64,000 nt of DNA, taken from the NCBI GenBank assembly GCA_945861785.1, contig CAMAWD010000002.1, positions 155,146 to 219,145 on the forward strand, read 5' to 3'. The notes below the pieces were generated by a model. The model searched no databases, was not told the DNA's origin, and saw only the letters and a list, made by a program, of their open reading frames with translations. The stretch comes from Rhodoferax sp. OV413. Lineage in GTDB: Bacteria > Pseudomonadota > Gammaproteobacteria > Burkholderiales > Burkholderiaceae_C. Below, piece by piece: positions 41,504 to 50,020 of this stretch. How positions within the stretch are numbered: the stretch's first letter is position 1; each line of letters begins with the position of its first letter. The position numbers were made by a program, and so were the translations under genes.

Positions 41504-42328
41504 ATGACCCAACAACTCCAGAACACCATCAACGCCGCGTGGGAAGACCGCGCCAACATCTCGTCCAAATCCGCCCCCAAAGAGGTTCAGGACGCCGTCG
41601 AACACGTCATCGCCGACCTCAACCGCGGCCACCTGCGTGTGGCCACCCGCGACGGCGTGGGCCAGTGGACCACCCACCAGTGGATCAAGAAGGCGGTGCT
41701 TCTGAGCTTCCGGCTCAAGGACAACGTGGTGGTGCGGGCCGGCGACCTCGGTTTTTACGACAAGGTGCAGACCAAGTTCGCCAACCTGGACGAAGAGGCA
41801 ATGAAGGCCACCGGCGTCCGTGTGGTGCCGCCGGCCGTGGCGCGCCGCGGCAGCTTCATCGGCCGCAACGTGGTGCTGATGCCGTCTTACGTCAACATCG
41901 GCGCCTACGTGGACGAAGGCACCATGGTCGATACCTGGGCCACCGTGGGCTCCTGCGCGCAGATCGGCAAGAATGTGCACCTTAGCGGCGGCGTGGGCAT
42001 CGGCGGCGTCCTCGAACCCATGCAGGCGGGCCCCACCATCATCGAGGACAACTGCTTCATCGGCGCGCGCTCCGAAGTGGTCGAGGGCGTGATCGTGGAG
42101 GAGAATTCCGTCATCTCCATGGGCGTGTACATCGGCCAAAGCACCAAGATCTACGACCGCGCCACTGGCACCGTGACGTATGGACGCATCCCTGCCGGCT
42201 CCGTCGTGGTGTCGGGCAACCTGCCCAGCGCGGACGGCAAGTACAGCCTGTACTGTGCGGTGATCGTCAAGCGCGTCGACGCCCAGACGCGCGCCAAGAC
42301 CAGCCTGAACGAACTGCTGCGCGACTGA
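41504..42328 (+). CDS. dapD: Tetrahydrodipicolinate N-succinyltransferase
   Basis: 274 aa, exactly the usual length. The C-terminal left-handed beta-helix of hexapeptide repeats is visible (for example [20 protein letters not shown] and [19 protein letters not shown]). It uses succinyl-CoA to acylate tetrahydrodipicolinate, the step just before DapC. It is co-directional with dapC and the pilU-like gene (32 bp downstream). Confidence 0.96.
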   Translation: MTQQLQNTINAAWEDRANISSKSAPKEVQDAVEHVIADLNRGHLRVATRDGVGQWTTHQWIKKAVLLSFRLKDNVVVRAGDLGFYDKVQTKFANLDEEAMKATGVRVVPPAVARRGSFIGRNVVLMPSYVNIGAYVDEGTMVDTWATVGSCAQIGKNVHLSGGVGIGGVLEPMQAGPTIIEDNCFIGARSEVVEGVIVEENSVISMGVYIGQSTKIYDRATGTVTYGRIPAGSVVVSGNLPSADGKYSLYCAVIVKRVDAQTRAKTSLNELLRD

Positions 42329-42360
42329 GCTCCGCCCATCCACCAGCACAAGGCCCCACC

Positions 42361-43521
42361 ATGGCGACCACCACTGCACCGGGAACGATGGAACGCATCC
42401 TGCGTTTGATGAGCGACAAGAAGGCGTCAGACGTCTACCTGTCGGCGCATTCGCCGGCGCTGATCAAGATCAACGGGCTGTGTATTCCCATCAACAACCA
42501 GGTGCTGCCGCCGGATGCGCCGCGAACCCTGCTGGCCGAGGTGTTGCCAGCCGACCGCATGGTGGAGCTGGAGACCACCGGCGAGCTCAACATGGGTTTT
42601 CCGCTGGCGGGCATCGGGCGTTTTCGGGTGAGCGCCATGCGCCAGCGTGGCTCGATCGCTGCCGTGATCCGGTTCATTGCACTCGATATCCCGGCGCTGT
42701 CCAAGCTCGGCTTGCCTGCCGTGCTGGGCGAACTGATCATGGAAAAGCGTGGCCTGCTGCTGATGGTTGGCGCCACCGGCTCGGGCAAGAGCACCTCGCT
42801 GGCGTCGATGATCGATTTCCGCAACGAAGCGCTGGCCGGCCACATTCTCACCATCGAAGACCCGATCGAGTTCCTGTTCAAGAACAAACGCGCGGTGATC
42901 AACCAGCGCGAAATCGGAACCGACACCGAGTCGCTGCAGGTGGCACTGAAAAATGCGCTGCGCCAGGCCCCCGACGTGATTCTGATTGGCGAAATCCGCG
43001 ACCGCGAAACCATGTCTGCGGCACTGGCGTATGCCCAGTCCGGCCACCTGTGCCTGGCGACGATGCACGCCAACAACAGCTACCAGGCGCTCAACCGGAT
43101 CCTGAGCTTTTATCCCGTGGAGGTGCGCCAGACCATGCTGGGTGACCTCGCTGCGGCATTGAAGGCGGTGATGTCGCAGCGGCTGCTGCGCACCGTGTCT
43201 GGCACACGGGCACCTTCGGTCGAGGTCCTGCTCAACACCAAACTGATTTCGGAACTGATCGAAAAAGGCGACTTCTCCGGCGTCAAGGAAGCGCTGGAGA
43301 AGTCAATGGCAGAAGGTTCGCAGAGTTTCGAGGCCGACATCGCCCGCATGATCATGGATGGCACGGTCGAGCGCAAGGAGGGCCTGGCGAATGCCGATTC
43401 GCCTACCAACCTGATGTGGCGCATGCAGAACGATTTTGCCAAGCCGGTTGCTCCCCAGCAACAGGACGACCCGGACGACGAACCCTCGTTCACCGAAATC
43501 ACTCTGGACGTCAAACACTGA
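42361..43521 (+). CDS. pilU: PilU-like type IV pilus retraction ATPase
   Basis: A 386-aa GspE/PilT-superfamily ATPase. Walker A GATGSGKST, Asp box ILTIEDPIEFL, Walker B DVILIGEIRDRETM and the His box HLCLATMHANNSYQALNR are all present. The extended acidic C-terminus and the spacing resemble PilU more than PilT. It would power pilus retraction at the inner-membrane base. It is not next to other pil genes but sits in the lysine-synthesis cluster, so it may be an extra paralogue. Its stop overlaps the next small ORF as TGATG. Confidence 0.85.
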   Translation: MATTTAPGTMERILRLMSDKKASDVYLSAHSPALIKINGLCIPINNQVLPPDAPRTLLAEVLPADRMVELETTGELNMGFPLAGIGRFRVSAMRQRGSIAAVIRFIALDIPALSKLGLPAVLGELIMEKRGLLLMVGATGSGKSTSLASMIDFRNEALAGHILTIEDPIEFLFKNKRAVINQREIGTDTESLQVALKNALRQAPDVILIGEIRDRETMSAALAYAQSGHLCLATMHANNSYQALNRILSFYPVEVRQTMLGDLAAALKAVMSQRLLRTVSGTRAPSVEVLLNTKLISELIEKGDFSGVKEALEKSMAEGSQSFEADIARMIMDGTVERKEGLANADSPTNLMWRMQNDFAKPVAPQQQDDPDDEPSFTEITLDVKH

Positions 43522-43619
43522 TGTCGCGCGCGCTGCATCTGGCCATCGGCGACGTCGAGGTCCTGAAGAACATCTACCGGCGCATTCTGGAAAACCTGCA
43601 CCACGTCGGGCCGGTATGA
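43521..43619 (+). CDS. 32-aa small ORF coupled between pilU-like and prmB
   Basis: ATG to TGA, 32 codons, with a helical, basic-amphipathic middle (GDVEVLKNIYRRILENL). Its ATG overlaps the upstream stop (TGATG) and its stop overlaps the prmB start (ATGA). This tight double coupling argues for real translation. No family is recognised. In related genomes this slot often holds dapE, which is absent here, but the peptide does not resemble DapE. Confidence 0.5.
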   Translation: MSRALHLAIGDVEVLKNIYRRILENLHHVGPV

Positions 43620-44572
43620 GCATCGCACGGCGGCCCGACGCGCCAATGCGTCTGCTGGAGATCGTCGACAGTGCGGCGGTGCGCCTCCAAGCGGCCGGTG
43701 TGTCGTTCGGGCACGGAACCGACAACGCATTTGACGAAGCTGCCTGGCTGGTGTTGTGGCAACTCGGCCTGCCGTTGCACACGCCACTGGAAACGCCGGA
43801 CGGCGACAACGGCATGGCTGTGACAGCGCAGCAGCACCAGGCCATCGATACGCTGCTCGAGCGGCGCATCGCGACCCGCGTGCCGGCCGCCTACCTGACC
43901 GGCGAGGCCTGGCTGCAGGGTGTGGCCTTCCATGCCGATGCGCGTGCCATCGTGCCGCGCAGCCTGATCGGCGAACTGCTGGTGTCGGGCGCGCTCGATT
44001 ATTGGGTTCCCGCGCCGCCTCAGCGCGTGCTCGACATGTGCACCGGCTCTGCCAGTCTGGCCATCCTCGCCGCGCTGCATTGGCCTGGTGCAGCAGTCGA
44101 CGGTGCGGACATCTCGGCCGATGCCCTCGCGCTGGCCCGGCTGAACCGGCGCCGCCATGGGCTCGATGACCGCGTCCGACTGCGCCAGGGCGACGGCTGG
44201 GCCGCGGCCGAAGGCGTCTACGACCTCGTTCTGTGCAACCCTCCGTATGTGAATACCGCCAGCATGGACAAGCTGCCGCCCGAGTACCGGGCCGAACCCC
44301 CACTGGCCCTGGCCGGTGGCGTCGACGGCATGGATTTTGTACGTTCCCTGGTGCACGGAGCGACGCCGCACATGGCGAAATCGGCCTCGCTGGTACTGGA
44401 AATCGGCCATGAACGCGACCATTTCGAGACCGCCTTCCCTGGCCTGGAAGCAATCTGGCTCGACACCAGCGCCGGTGCTGACCAGGTCTGCATTCTCACC
44501 CGGGTGGCGCTGGCCGCCTGCAACCCTCCCACGCCCGGCGCAACCCGCCACCGGCAGAATCTGAACCCATGA
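43616..44572 (+). CDS. prmB: 50S ribosomal protein L3 glutamine methyltransferase
   Basis: A 318-aa class I SAM methyltransferase of the HemK/PrmB family. An N-terminal helical domain (to about residue 115) precedes the SAM fold with VLDMCTGSASLAILAA and the catalytic NPPY (LVLCNPPYVNTASM). It N5-methylates the Gln of a GGQ-like site in L3. The PrmB subfamily is preferred over PrmC because of the N-terminal length and the dap/prmB context. The start is ATG at 43616 in the ATGA overlap; the frame is open further upstream. Its stop overlaps the next gene (ATGA). Confidence 0.9.
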   Translation: MSIARRPDAPMRLLEIVDSAAVRLQAAGVSFGHGTDNAFDEAAWLVLWQLGLPLHTPLETPDGDNGMAVTAQQHQAIDTLLERRIATRVPAAYLTGEAWLQGVAFHADARAIVPRSLIGELLVSGALDYWVPAPPQRVLDMCTGSASLAILAALHWPGAAVDGADISADALALARLNRRRHGLDDRVRLRQGDGWAAAEGVYDLVLCNPPYVNTASMDKLPPEYRAEPPLALAGGVDGMDFVRSLVHGATPHMAKSASLVLEIGHERDHFETAFPGLEAIWLDTSAGADQVCILTRVALAACNPPTPGATRHRQNLNP

Positions 44573-46512
44573 TTACCCTGAAGAATGTGACCTTGCGCCG
44601 CGGCGCGAAGGTCTTGCTTGACAACGCGTCCGTTACCTTGAACCCTGGTGAAAAGGTCGGCCTGGTCGGGCGCAACGGCGCCGGCAAATCCTCGATGTTC
44701 GCGCTGCTCGACGGCTCGCTGCACGAAGACGCCGGTGACTACAACGTGCCGGCCCAGTGGCGCATGGGCCAGGTGGCACAGGACATGCCCGAGACCAGCC
44801 AGGGAGCGACCGACTTCGTGGTCGACGGCGATACCCGGCTGCTGGCGGCACAAGCCGAAGTGGTGGCAGCCGAAGCCGGCGACGACGGCGACCGCATGGC
44901 ACACGCCTACATGGAACTGCAGGACGCTGGCGCCCATGACGCGCCGGCACGGGCCCAGGCCTTGATCCTCGGCCTCGGCTTCAAGACCACAGAGCTGGAC
45001 AACCCGGTCAACAGCTTTTCGGGCGGCTGGCGGATGCGCTTGCAACTGGCACGGGCGCTGATGTGCCCATCCGACCTGCTGCTGCTCGACGAACCCACCA
45101 ACCACCTGGACCTGGACGCCCTGGTATGGCTCGAGACCTGGCTCAAGCGTTACGAAGGCACGATGCTCGTCATCAGCCATGACCGGGAGTTTCTGGACGC
45201 CGTGACCAACGTCACCCTGCACATCGACGCCGCAAAGCTGCTGCGTTACACCGGCAACTACAGCAAGTTCGAGGACATGCGCGCCGAGCAGATGGAACTG
45301 CAGCAAAACGCGTTCTCCAAACAGCAGGACAAGATCGCGCACCTGCAGAAGTTCATCGCCCGCTTCAAGGCCAAGGCCAGCAAGGCCAAGCAGGCGCAAA
45401 GCCGCGTCAAGGCGCTCGACCGGATGGAGAAGATCGCACCGCTGCTGGCCGAGGCCGACTTCAGTTTCGAGTTCCGGGAGCCGGCCAACCTGCCCAACCC
45501 GATGTTGTCGATGCACGGCGTGAGTTTCGGCTACCCGCCGCCACCGGATGCCCCGGCCGGCACCGCTCCCACAGTGATCGTGCGCAACGTCAGCCGCTCG
45601 GTCTTGGCCGGGCAACGCATCGGCATCCTGGGTGCCAACGGCCAGGGCAAGTCCACGCTGGTCAAGACCGTCGCGCGCACCCTGGCGCCGATCGGAGGCG
45701 AGATCACCGAAGGCAAGGGCCTGAACATCGGCTACTTCGCGCAGCAGGAGCTCGACGTGTTGCGCCCGGCCGATACCCCGCTCGACCACATGATCACCAT
45801 GGTGCGCGAGATGGGCGCCGCCGGCAAGATTGCGGGGCAGGCAACCCGCGAGCAGGATCTGCGCAGTTTCCTGGGCAACTTCAATTTCAGCGGCGACATG
45901 GTCAAGCAGGCCGTTGGCAGCATGAGCGGCGGCGAGAAGGCCCGCCTGGTGCTGTGCATGATCGTCTGGCAGCGCCCCAACCTGCTGCTGCTCGACGAAC
46001 CCACCAACCACCTGGACCTCGCCACCCGCGAAGCCCTGGGCATGGCCCTGAACGAATTCGAAGGCACGGTGATGCTGGTCAGCCACGACCGCGCCCTGCT
46101 GCGTTCGGTGTGTGATGAATTCTGGATGGTGTCGCATGGCGGCGTTTCGCCTTTTGACGGCGACCTGGACGACTACCAGCGCTACCTGCTCGACGAAGCC
46201 AAGCGCCAGCGCGAAGCCATCAAGCAGGCGGCATCACCGGCCGGCAAGGCAGCCGCAAAGGCGGACGGCAAGCGCGCACCCAAGGTCCACCAGCCCAAGG
46301 TGCCACTGCGCTCGGAGCTCGATCAGGTGGAATTGAAAATGAAGGTGCTCAATGGAGAAGGTGCAGCTGTGGAATCCCACCTGAGCACCGCTGTGCGGCC
46401 TTCGGAAATCGCCGAGCTTGGCCGCCGGTTGAAGTCGGTGAATGACGAATTGCGGCATTTGGAAGACCGGTGGCTCGAACTCTCGGCCCAGCTTGACGCG
46501 GTTGGCGCCTGA
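44569..46512 (+). CDS. yheS: ABC-F family ATPase (YheS-like)
   Basis: 647 aa with two ABC cassettes and no membrane segments. Walker A motifs are GRNGAGKSS and GANGQGKST; signatures FSGGWRMRLQLARAL and MSGGEKARLVLC; both Walker B sites read LLLLDEPTNHLDL. The linker between cassettes (about 245-300) is the Lys-rich P-site tRNA interaction motif (KFIARFKAKASKAKQAQSR). ABC-F proteins act on stalled ribosomes. The Ala/Lys-rich C-terminal extension suits YheS rather than EttA. It starts inside the prmB stop. Confidence 0.88.
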   Translation: MITLKNVTLRRGAKVLLDNASVTLNPGEKVGLVGRNGAGKSSMFALLDGSLHEDAGDYNVPAQWRMGQVAQDMPETSQGATDFVVDGDTRLLAAQAEVVAAEAGDDGDRMAHAYMELQDAGAHDAPARAQALILGLGFKTTELDNPVNSFSGGWRMRLQLARALMCPSDLLLLDEPTNHLDLDALVWLETWLKRYEGTMLVISHDREFLDAVTNVTLHIDAAKLLRYTGNYSKFEDMRAEQMELQQNAFSKQQDKIAHLQKFIARFKAKASKAKQAQSRVKALDRMEKIAPLLAEADFSFEFREPANLPNPMLSMHGVSFGYPPPPDAPAGTAPTVIVRNVSRSVLAGQRIGILGANGQGKSTLVKTVARTLAPIGGEITEGKGLNIGYFAQQELDVLRPADTPLDHMITMVREMGAAGKIAGQATREQDLRSFLGNFNFSGDMVKQAVGSMSGGEKARLVLCMIVWQRPNLLLLDEPTNHLDLATREALGMALNEFEGTVMLVSHDRALLRSVCDEFWMVSHGGVSPFDGDLDDYQRYLLDEAKRQREAIKQAASPAGKAAAKADGKRAPKVHQPKVPLRSELDQVELKMKVLNGEGAAVESHLSTAVRPSEIAELGRRLKSVNDELRHLEDRWLELSAQLDAVGA

Positions 46513-46581
46513 CGGGCAACCCATGGCGCTTGCAGACCGGCCAGCCTGACACATTCATGCAACCCTGCCATCGCGACTACC

Positions 46582-47622
46582 GTGAACTCCCGTGAAAGCA
46601 CCCTGAAGAAAATCCTGCGCGGCGCGCATTTCTCCGGCCTCCTGTACGGCCTGGGTCTGCTGGTGCTGGTCCATATGGTCGGCACGTTGGGCTACATGTT
46701 CATCGGTTATCCGACGGCGACCTGGATCGACAGCTTCTACTTCACCTTCATCACCGTTGCCACCATCGGTTTTGGAGAAACCGTCGACTTGAGCACCCAC
46801 CCGATGGGGCGCCTGTTCACGGTGTTCATCGCCATCGTTGGCATCGGGGCGATGAGTTACCTTTTTTCCACCCTGGTGGCCCTGCTGGTGGAGTCCGATC
46901 TCAATACCGACCTGAGGAAAAGGCGCATGGAAAAATCAATCGCGAAACTGACTGGCCATTTTGTCGTGTGCGGCATCGGCCGCGTGGGCACCAACGTGGC
47001 CAATGAACTGCTCAAGACGCGCAGAATTTTCGTCGTGATCGAACCCGACCGCGACGCGCTGAACCGATGGCTGGAACACGAGCCCGGGACGCTCTATCTG
47101 CACGGGGACGCGGCCGACGACGATGCCTTGCGTTTTGCCGGCGTCAAGGCGGCCGCCGGCGTGTTTGCCGTGACCGGGGACGACAGCCACAACCTGATGA
47201 TTTCGCTGTCGGTCAAACTGCTCAACCCCAAGGCGAGGGTGGTGGCGCGCATGCACGACATCCGCAATGCCGCCAAGGCACGCCGTGCCGGCGCCGATGA
47301 GGTGGTGTCGCCGGATTTCACCGGGGGCATGCGTATTGCCTCTGCCATGGTGCGTCCGCATGTGGTGAACTTCATGGACCAGATGCTCTACAGCGACGAG
47401 AACCTGCGGGTGGAGGAAATCATTGTGCCGGCGCATGTACCGGCTACCCCGCTGGAGGACCTGGTCCCGAAATCGCGAGACTACCTGCTGATGGCTACAC
47501 ACGACCACGGCAAGTGGGTGTTCAACCCGCCGGGAAGCCAATTGGTCAAAGCCGGCACAGCGCTGGTGCTGATGGTCAGCCCCGATGGCCGCGCCCACCT
47601 GGAAAAGACCCTCAAGGGCTAG
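46582..47622 (+). CDS. Two-helix potassium channel with RCK (TrkA-N/TrkA-C) domain
   Basis: 346 aa. Topology: TM1 (LLYGLGLLVLVHMVGTLGY), pore loop with selectivity filter TIGFGE, TM2 (FTVFIAIVGIGAMSYLFSTL), then a Rossmann RCK domain (FVVCGIGRVGTN, distal acidic VVIEPD) and a C-terminal TrkA-C-like part. It would conduct K+ through the inner membrane under ligand control. The start is a GTG at 46582, since the first in-frame ATG lies within TM1. It is 69 bp after the ABC-F gene. Confidence 0.88.
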   Translation: MNSRESTLKKILRGAHFSGLLYGLGLLVLVHMVGTLGYMFIGYPTATWIDSFYFTFITVATIGFGETVDLSTHPMGRLFTVFIAIVGIGAMSYLFSTLVALLVESDLNTDLRKRRMEKSIAKLTGHFVVCGIGRVGTNVANELLKTRRIFVVIEPDRDALNRWLEHEPGTLYLHGDAADDDALRFAGVKAAAGVFAVTGDDSHNLMISLSVKLLNPKARVVARMHDIRNAAKARRAGADEVVSPDFTGGMRIASAMVRPHVVNFMDQMLYSDENLRVEEIIVPAHVPATPLEDLVPKSRDYLLMATHDHGKWVFNPPGSQLVKAGTALVLMVSPDGRAHLEKTLKG

Positions 47623-47631
47623 ACAAACTGC

Positions 47632-47659
47632 TCAAGCACGCTGCAGAACCGGCCGATAG
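47632..47659 (+). promoter_or_regulatory. FliA (sigma-28) type promoter of the flagellin-like gene
   Basis: TCAAGCAC, a 12-bp spacer and GCCGATAG. The -10 matches GCCGATAA at seven of eight bases and the -35 matches the TAAAG core at four of five, with one base more spacing than the enterobacterial optimum. The expected start near 47667 is about 19 bases before the ATG at 47686. The specific match of promoter class and gene product is what makes this credible. Confidence 0.5.
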
Positions 47660-47685
47660 GTCGGACAAGTCAAAGTCTGCACCAC

Positions 47686-48477
47686 ATGTTGTCGATCCTC
47701 AGCAATCCCTCTTCGCTTGCCGCCAACCGCGTCCTCTCCCAGTCCGGGCAGGCGATCACGCGCGCCGTGGCGCGCCTGGCACTGCAACGCGAAGCCGCCA
47801 CCCTTGTGCAGGCGAGCCGGCAACGGCGGGCGCGGACGACGTTCAACGGCCAGGCCCTGCTCGACGGCAGCCTGAATATCCAGGGCTTCGTGGGCCAGTC
47901 GGACGCGGCGGTGGCGCTGCACCTGGCCCCGCTCTTCCTGTCCCGGACCACCGACGTGCTGTTTCGGTTTGCGCAATTCGCGCAGGCCACGACCAGCGCC
48001 ACGCCGACCGGCGCCTTGTCTGCGGGCAACCTCACCATCAACGGCCAGTCGGTCGGTGCCACGGTGGCTGGCTCCGGCGACCCGGTGCCCATGCCACTTG
48101 ACGAAGCCGCCGGCTACGACCAGAACGCCAACCTGACCAGCGTTGACAATGCCAGCGCCACCATCGGCATCATGGACCGCAAGCTGGAGAAACTGCTTAC
48201 CCTGCGGACCCAGCTCGGCGCGGCTTTGAATGCGCTCGAGGTGCGCAACAGCGCACTGTCGATCACGCAGGAAACAGCCTTGGCAGCAGTTTCGCGCGTT
48301 CTCGATGCGGACTATGCGACCGAGATCACCGAATTCACGCGCGCCGGCATCACCCGCAGCGCCGGGCTGGCGATGCTGGCGCAAGCCAACCTGCTGCCCC
48401 GGCAGACCCTGCTTCTGCTGCTGCCGACCGGGCAGTCCCAGTCTTCCAGCGGGCCCGCGCCGGCAGGAACACAATAA
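47686..48477 (+). CDS. Shortened, divergent flagellin-like protein
   Basis: 263 aa. The N-terminus (NPSSLAANRVLSQSGQAITRA) mirrors the flagellin D0 helix. It then jumps to LQREAATLVQASRQRRARTTFNGQALLDGS, the region just before the flagellin central part. A LTINGQSVGA strand follows, and the C-terminus (SVDNASATIG, RVLDADYATEITEFTR, AMLAQANLLPRQ) matches D1-D0. About 75 residues of the usual N-terminal D1 helix (the RINSAKDDAAG region) are missing. The frame is intact. No other flagellar genes are nearby. It could be a minor or decaying flagellin, or a repurposed filament-like protein. Upstream lies a FliA-type promoter. Confidence 0.65.
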   Translation: MLSILSNPSSLAANRVLSQSGQAITRAVARLALQREAATLVQASRQRRARTTFNGQALLDGSLNIQGFVGQSDAAVALHLAPLFLSRTTDVLFRFAQFAQATTSATPTGALSAGNLTINGQSVGATVAGSGDPVPMPLDEAAGYDQNANLTSVDNASATIGIMDRKLEKLLTLRTQLGAALNALEVRNSALSITQETALAAVSRVLDADYATEITEFTRAGITRSAGLAMLAQANLLPRQTLLLLLPTGQSQSSSGPAPAGTQ

Positions 48478-48483
48478 GCTGCA

Positions 48484-48780
48484 ATGCAAACCGAACCAGG
48501 ACCGGCGGCACTTTTCACCGCCCGCGTGCAGCCCGGCGACCAGCGGTGCGACGCCTGGTCGAACCAGCCGCTGCTGGCAGCGCTGGAACAAGGCAGCCTG
48601 GACTGGCCCAGTTCGTGCCGCAACGGCACCTGCCGCACCTGCATCGGGCGCCTGGAGAGTGGCGAGGTCCGGTACGAGATCGATTGGCCCGGGCTGAGCG
48701 CGGAAGAAAAGGCCGAGGGTTACGTGTTGCCTTGCGTGGCCCACCCCCGCTGCGACGTGGTCTTGCGCCGCGAGCCCTGA
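48484..48780 (+). CDS. Plant-type 2Fe-2S ferredoxin
   Basis: A 98-aa protein with the cluster ligands C-X4-C-X2-C (SSCRNGTCRTCIG) and a fourth Cys in YVLPCVAHP. It is a small soluble electron carrier of the beta-grasp type. The partner is unknown. It starts only six bases after the flagellin-like stop, so the two genes probably share a transcript. The 160 bp after it, up to the methyltransferase, show no recognisable feature. Confidence 0.88.
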   Translation: MQTEPGPAALFTARVQPGDQRCDAWSNQPLLAALEQGSLDWPSSCRNGTCRTCIGRLESGEVRYEIDWPGLSAEEKAEGYVLPCVAHPRCDVVLRREP

Positions 48781-48939
48781 GCCGCAGTTGCAGATTGTGC
48801 CCACGCCGTGCCAGAGCGCTTTGGGAGCGTTGCGCTTGGTCAAACGATCCGGCTGAAACTGCGCAACGGCATGCCGGCCGTGCCATGATGGTGTGCGCAA
48901 CCCGCAACCTCAGTACCGGAGCCTCCTGGCGGACATACC

Positions 48940-49611
48940 ATGACCAAGACCCGCAACGAGCACCGTGGCCCGGACCGCGAAGCCGCACTCGCGCAGTACC
49001 GGCAACGAGCGGCGGTCTATGACCTGGAACTGGCCCTGTTCGAGCCGATCCGCCGCCTCGCCATCACGCGCCTTGGCTTGCAGCCGGGCGATACCGTGCT
49101 GGACGTGGGCAGCGGCACCGGTCTGAGCCTTGGCCTGCTTCGCGAAGGGGTCGGCGGCGCGGGCCGGGTAGTTGGCATCGAACAAAGCCCGCCCATGATG
49201 GAGCAGGCCAGTGAGCGGGTCCGGCAATCGGGTTGGAACAACGTGGCCCTGTCGTGTTCGCCGGTCGAATCAGCACGCATTGCCGGGCAGGCTGATGCGG
49301 CCTTTTTCCACTTCACGCACGACATCTTGCTGCACCCGGAGGCTGTCTCCAACGTGGTGCGGCACCTGAAACCGGGGGCAAGGGTGGTGGCCAGCGGCCT
49401 GAAATGGGCGCCGGCCTGGGCCATGCCGGCCAACCTGTTCGTGGCGGCCGCCGCACTGCGGTCCGTGACATCCCTGGAAGGCCTTCGCGAACCCTGGAGC
49501 CAGCTAGGCAACTACCTCGGGCCGCTGGATGTGACGCTTTTGTGGCTTGGCAGCATCTACATCGCCAGCGGCACCGTGGTTGCCGGTCGCGCGCATGGGC
49601 GCACCAGGTGA
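48940..49611 (+). CDS. Class I SAM-dependent methyltransferase
   Basis: 223 aa. The SAM-binding motif I reads VLDVGSGTGLSLGLL and the acidic end of strand 2 is GIEQSPPMM. UbiE/Methyltransf_11-like layout; the substrate is not evident. The C-terminus is short and hydrophobic (VTLLWLGSIYIASG). It stands alone between the ferredoxin and a non-coding region. Confidence 0.8.
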   Translation: MTKTRNEHRGPDREAALAQYRQRAAVYDLELALFEPIRRLAITRLGLQPGDTVLDVGSGTGLSLGLLREGVGGAGRVVGIEQSPPMMEQASERVRQSGWNNVALSCSPVESARIAGQADAAFFHFTHDILLHPEAVSNVVRHLKPGARVVASGLKWAPAWAMPANLFVAAAALRSVTSLEGLREPWSQLGNYLGPLDVTLLWLGSIYIASGTVVAGRAHGRTR

Positions 49612-49678
49612 CCCCGGTTCCGAGCTTGTGCGCCATGCACCCTTTGACAAACCGGCAGCCGGATGGATCCGGGCAGGT

Positions 49679-49698
49679 TTTGCACAAATTACTGCAAA
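49679..49698. promoter_or_regulatory. Inverted repeat TTTGCA-N8-TGCAAA
   Basis: Perfect 6-bp arms with an 8-base A+T-rich spacer, five bases before a TTGACA hexamer. The form suits a dimeric repressor or activator site. No adjacent gene on the plus strand is obvious, so the target is unknown. Confidence 0.35.
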
Positions 49699-49826
49699 GA
49701 CCTTGACAAGCTGCGGCATCTTTGGTGTGCACTGGAGGAACACTGGCTTTCCGGGGGCAAAAGGTCCAGCTCTGCCCGTTTTGAAGGCGCCCGCCGCCGC
49801 ACCAGCACTGGCGCCGCTCCCGCGGG

Positions 49827-49847
49827 TTATCCAGAAAGTTATCCACA
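49827..49847 (+). promoter_or_regulatory. Pair of DnaA-box-like nonamers
   Basis: TTATCCAGA and TTATCCACA lie 12 bp apart on the same strand. The second is a perfect match to the DnaA box TTATNCACA and the first has one mismatch. No other origin features (AT-rich unwinding element, dnaA/dnaN/parB) are nearby, so this is more likely a titration or regulatory site, or chance. Confidence 0.3.
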
Positions 49848-50020
49848 GACTAGACCACAGCCGCGGGGGATAACACCGGCCGCAAGCAGCGCGCCTGCAG
49901 ACCCGACCAGGACAGGTGGAACGGTACAGACCGTTGTATTCCTGCGCCAGACACGCAGCGCGCGTTGCATCCAGGAAATGGCGACCGCACCCAGGTGCTC
50001 GGGCTGGCCGAGCCCGCAGG

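Larger units (their letters stand above)
49612..50020. other. 409-bp non-coding region with operator-like and DnaA-box-like sites
   Basis: No convincing gene is seen; the open frames here have unlikely composition. It contains a perfect inverted repeat (49679-49698), a TTGACA (49703-49708) without a good -10, a GGAGG, and two TTATCCA-type boxes (49827-49847). It could carry a small RNA or the residue of a lost gene. Confidence 0.5.

Noticed and set aside
49827..49847. Chromosomal origin of replication
   Set aside because: Only two DnaA-like boxes, no AT-rich unwinding region and no origin-linked genes nearby.
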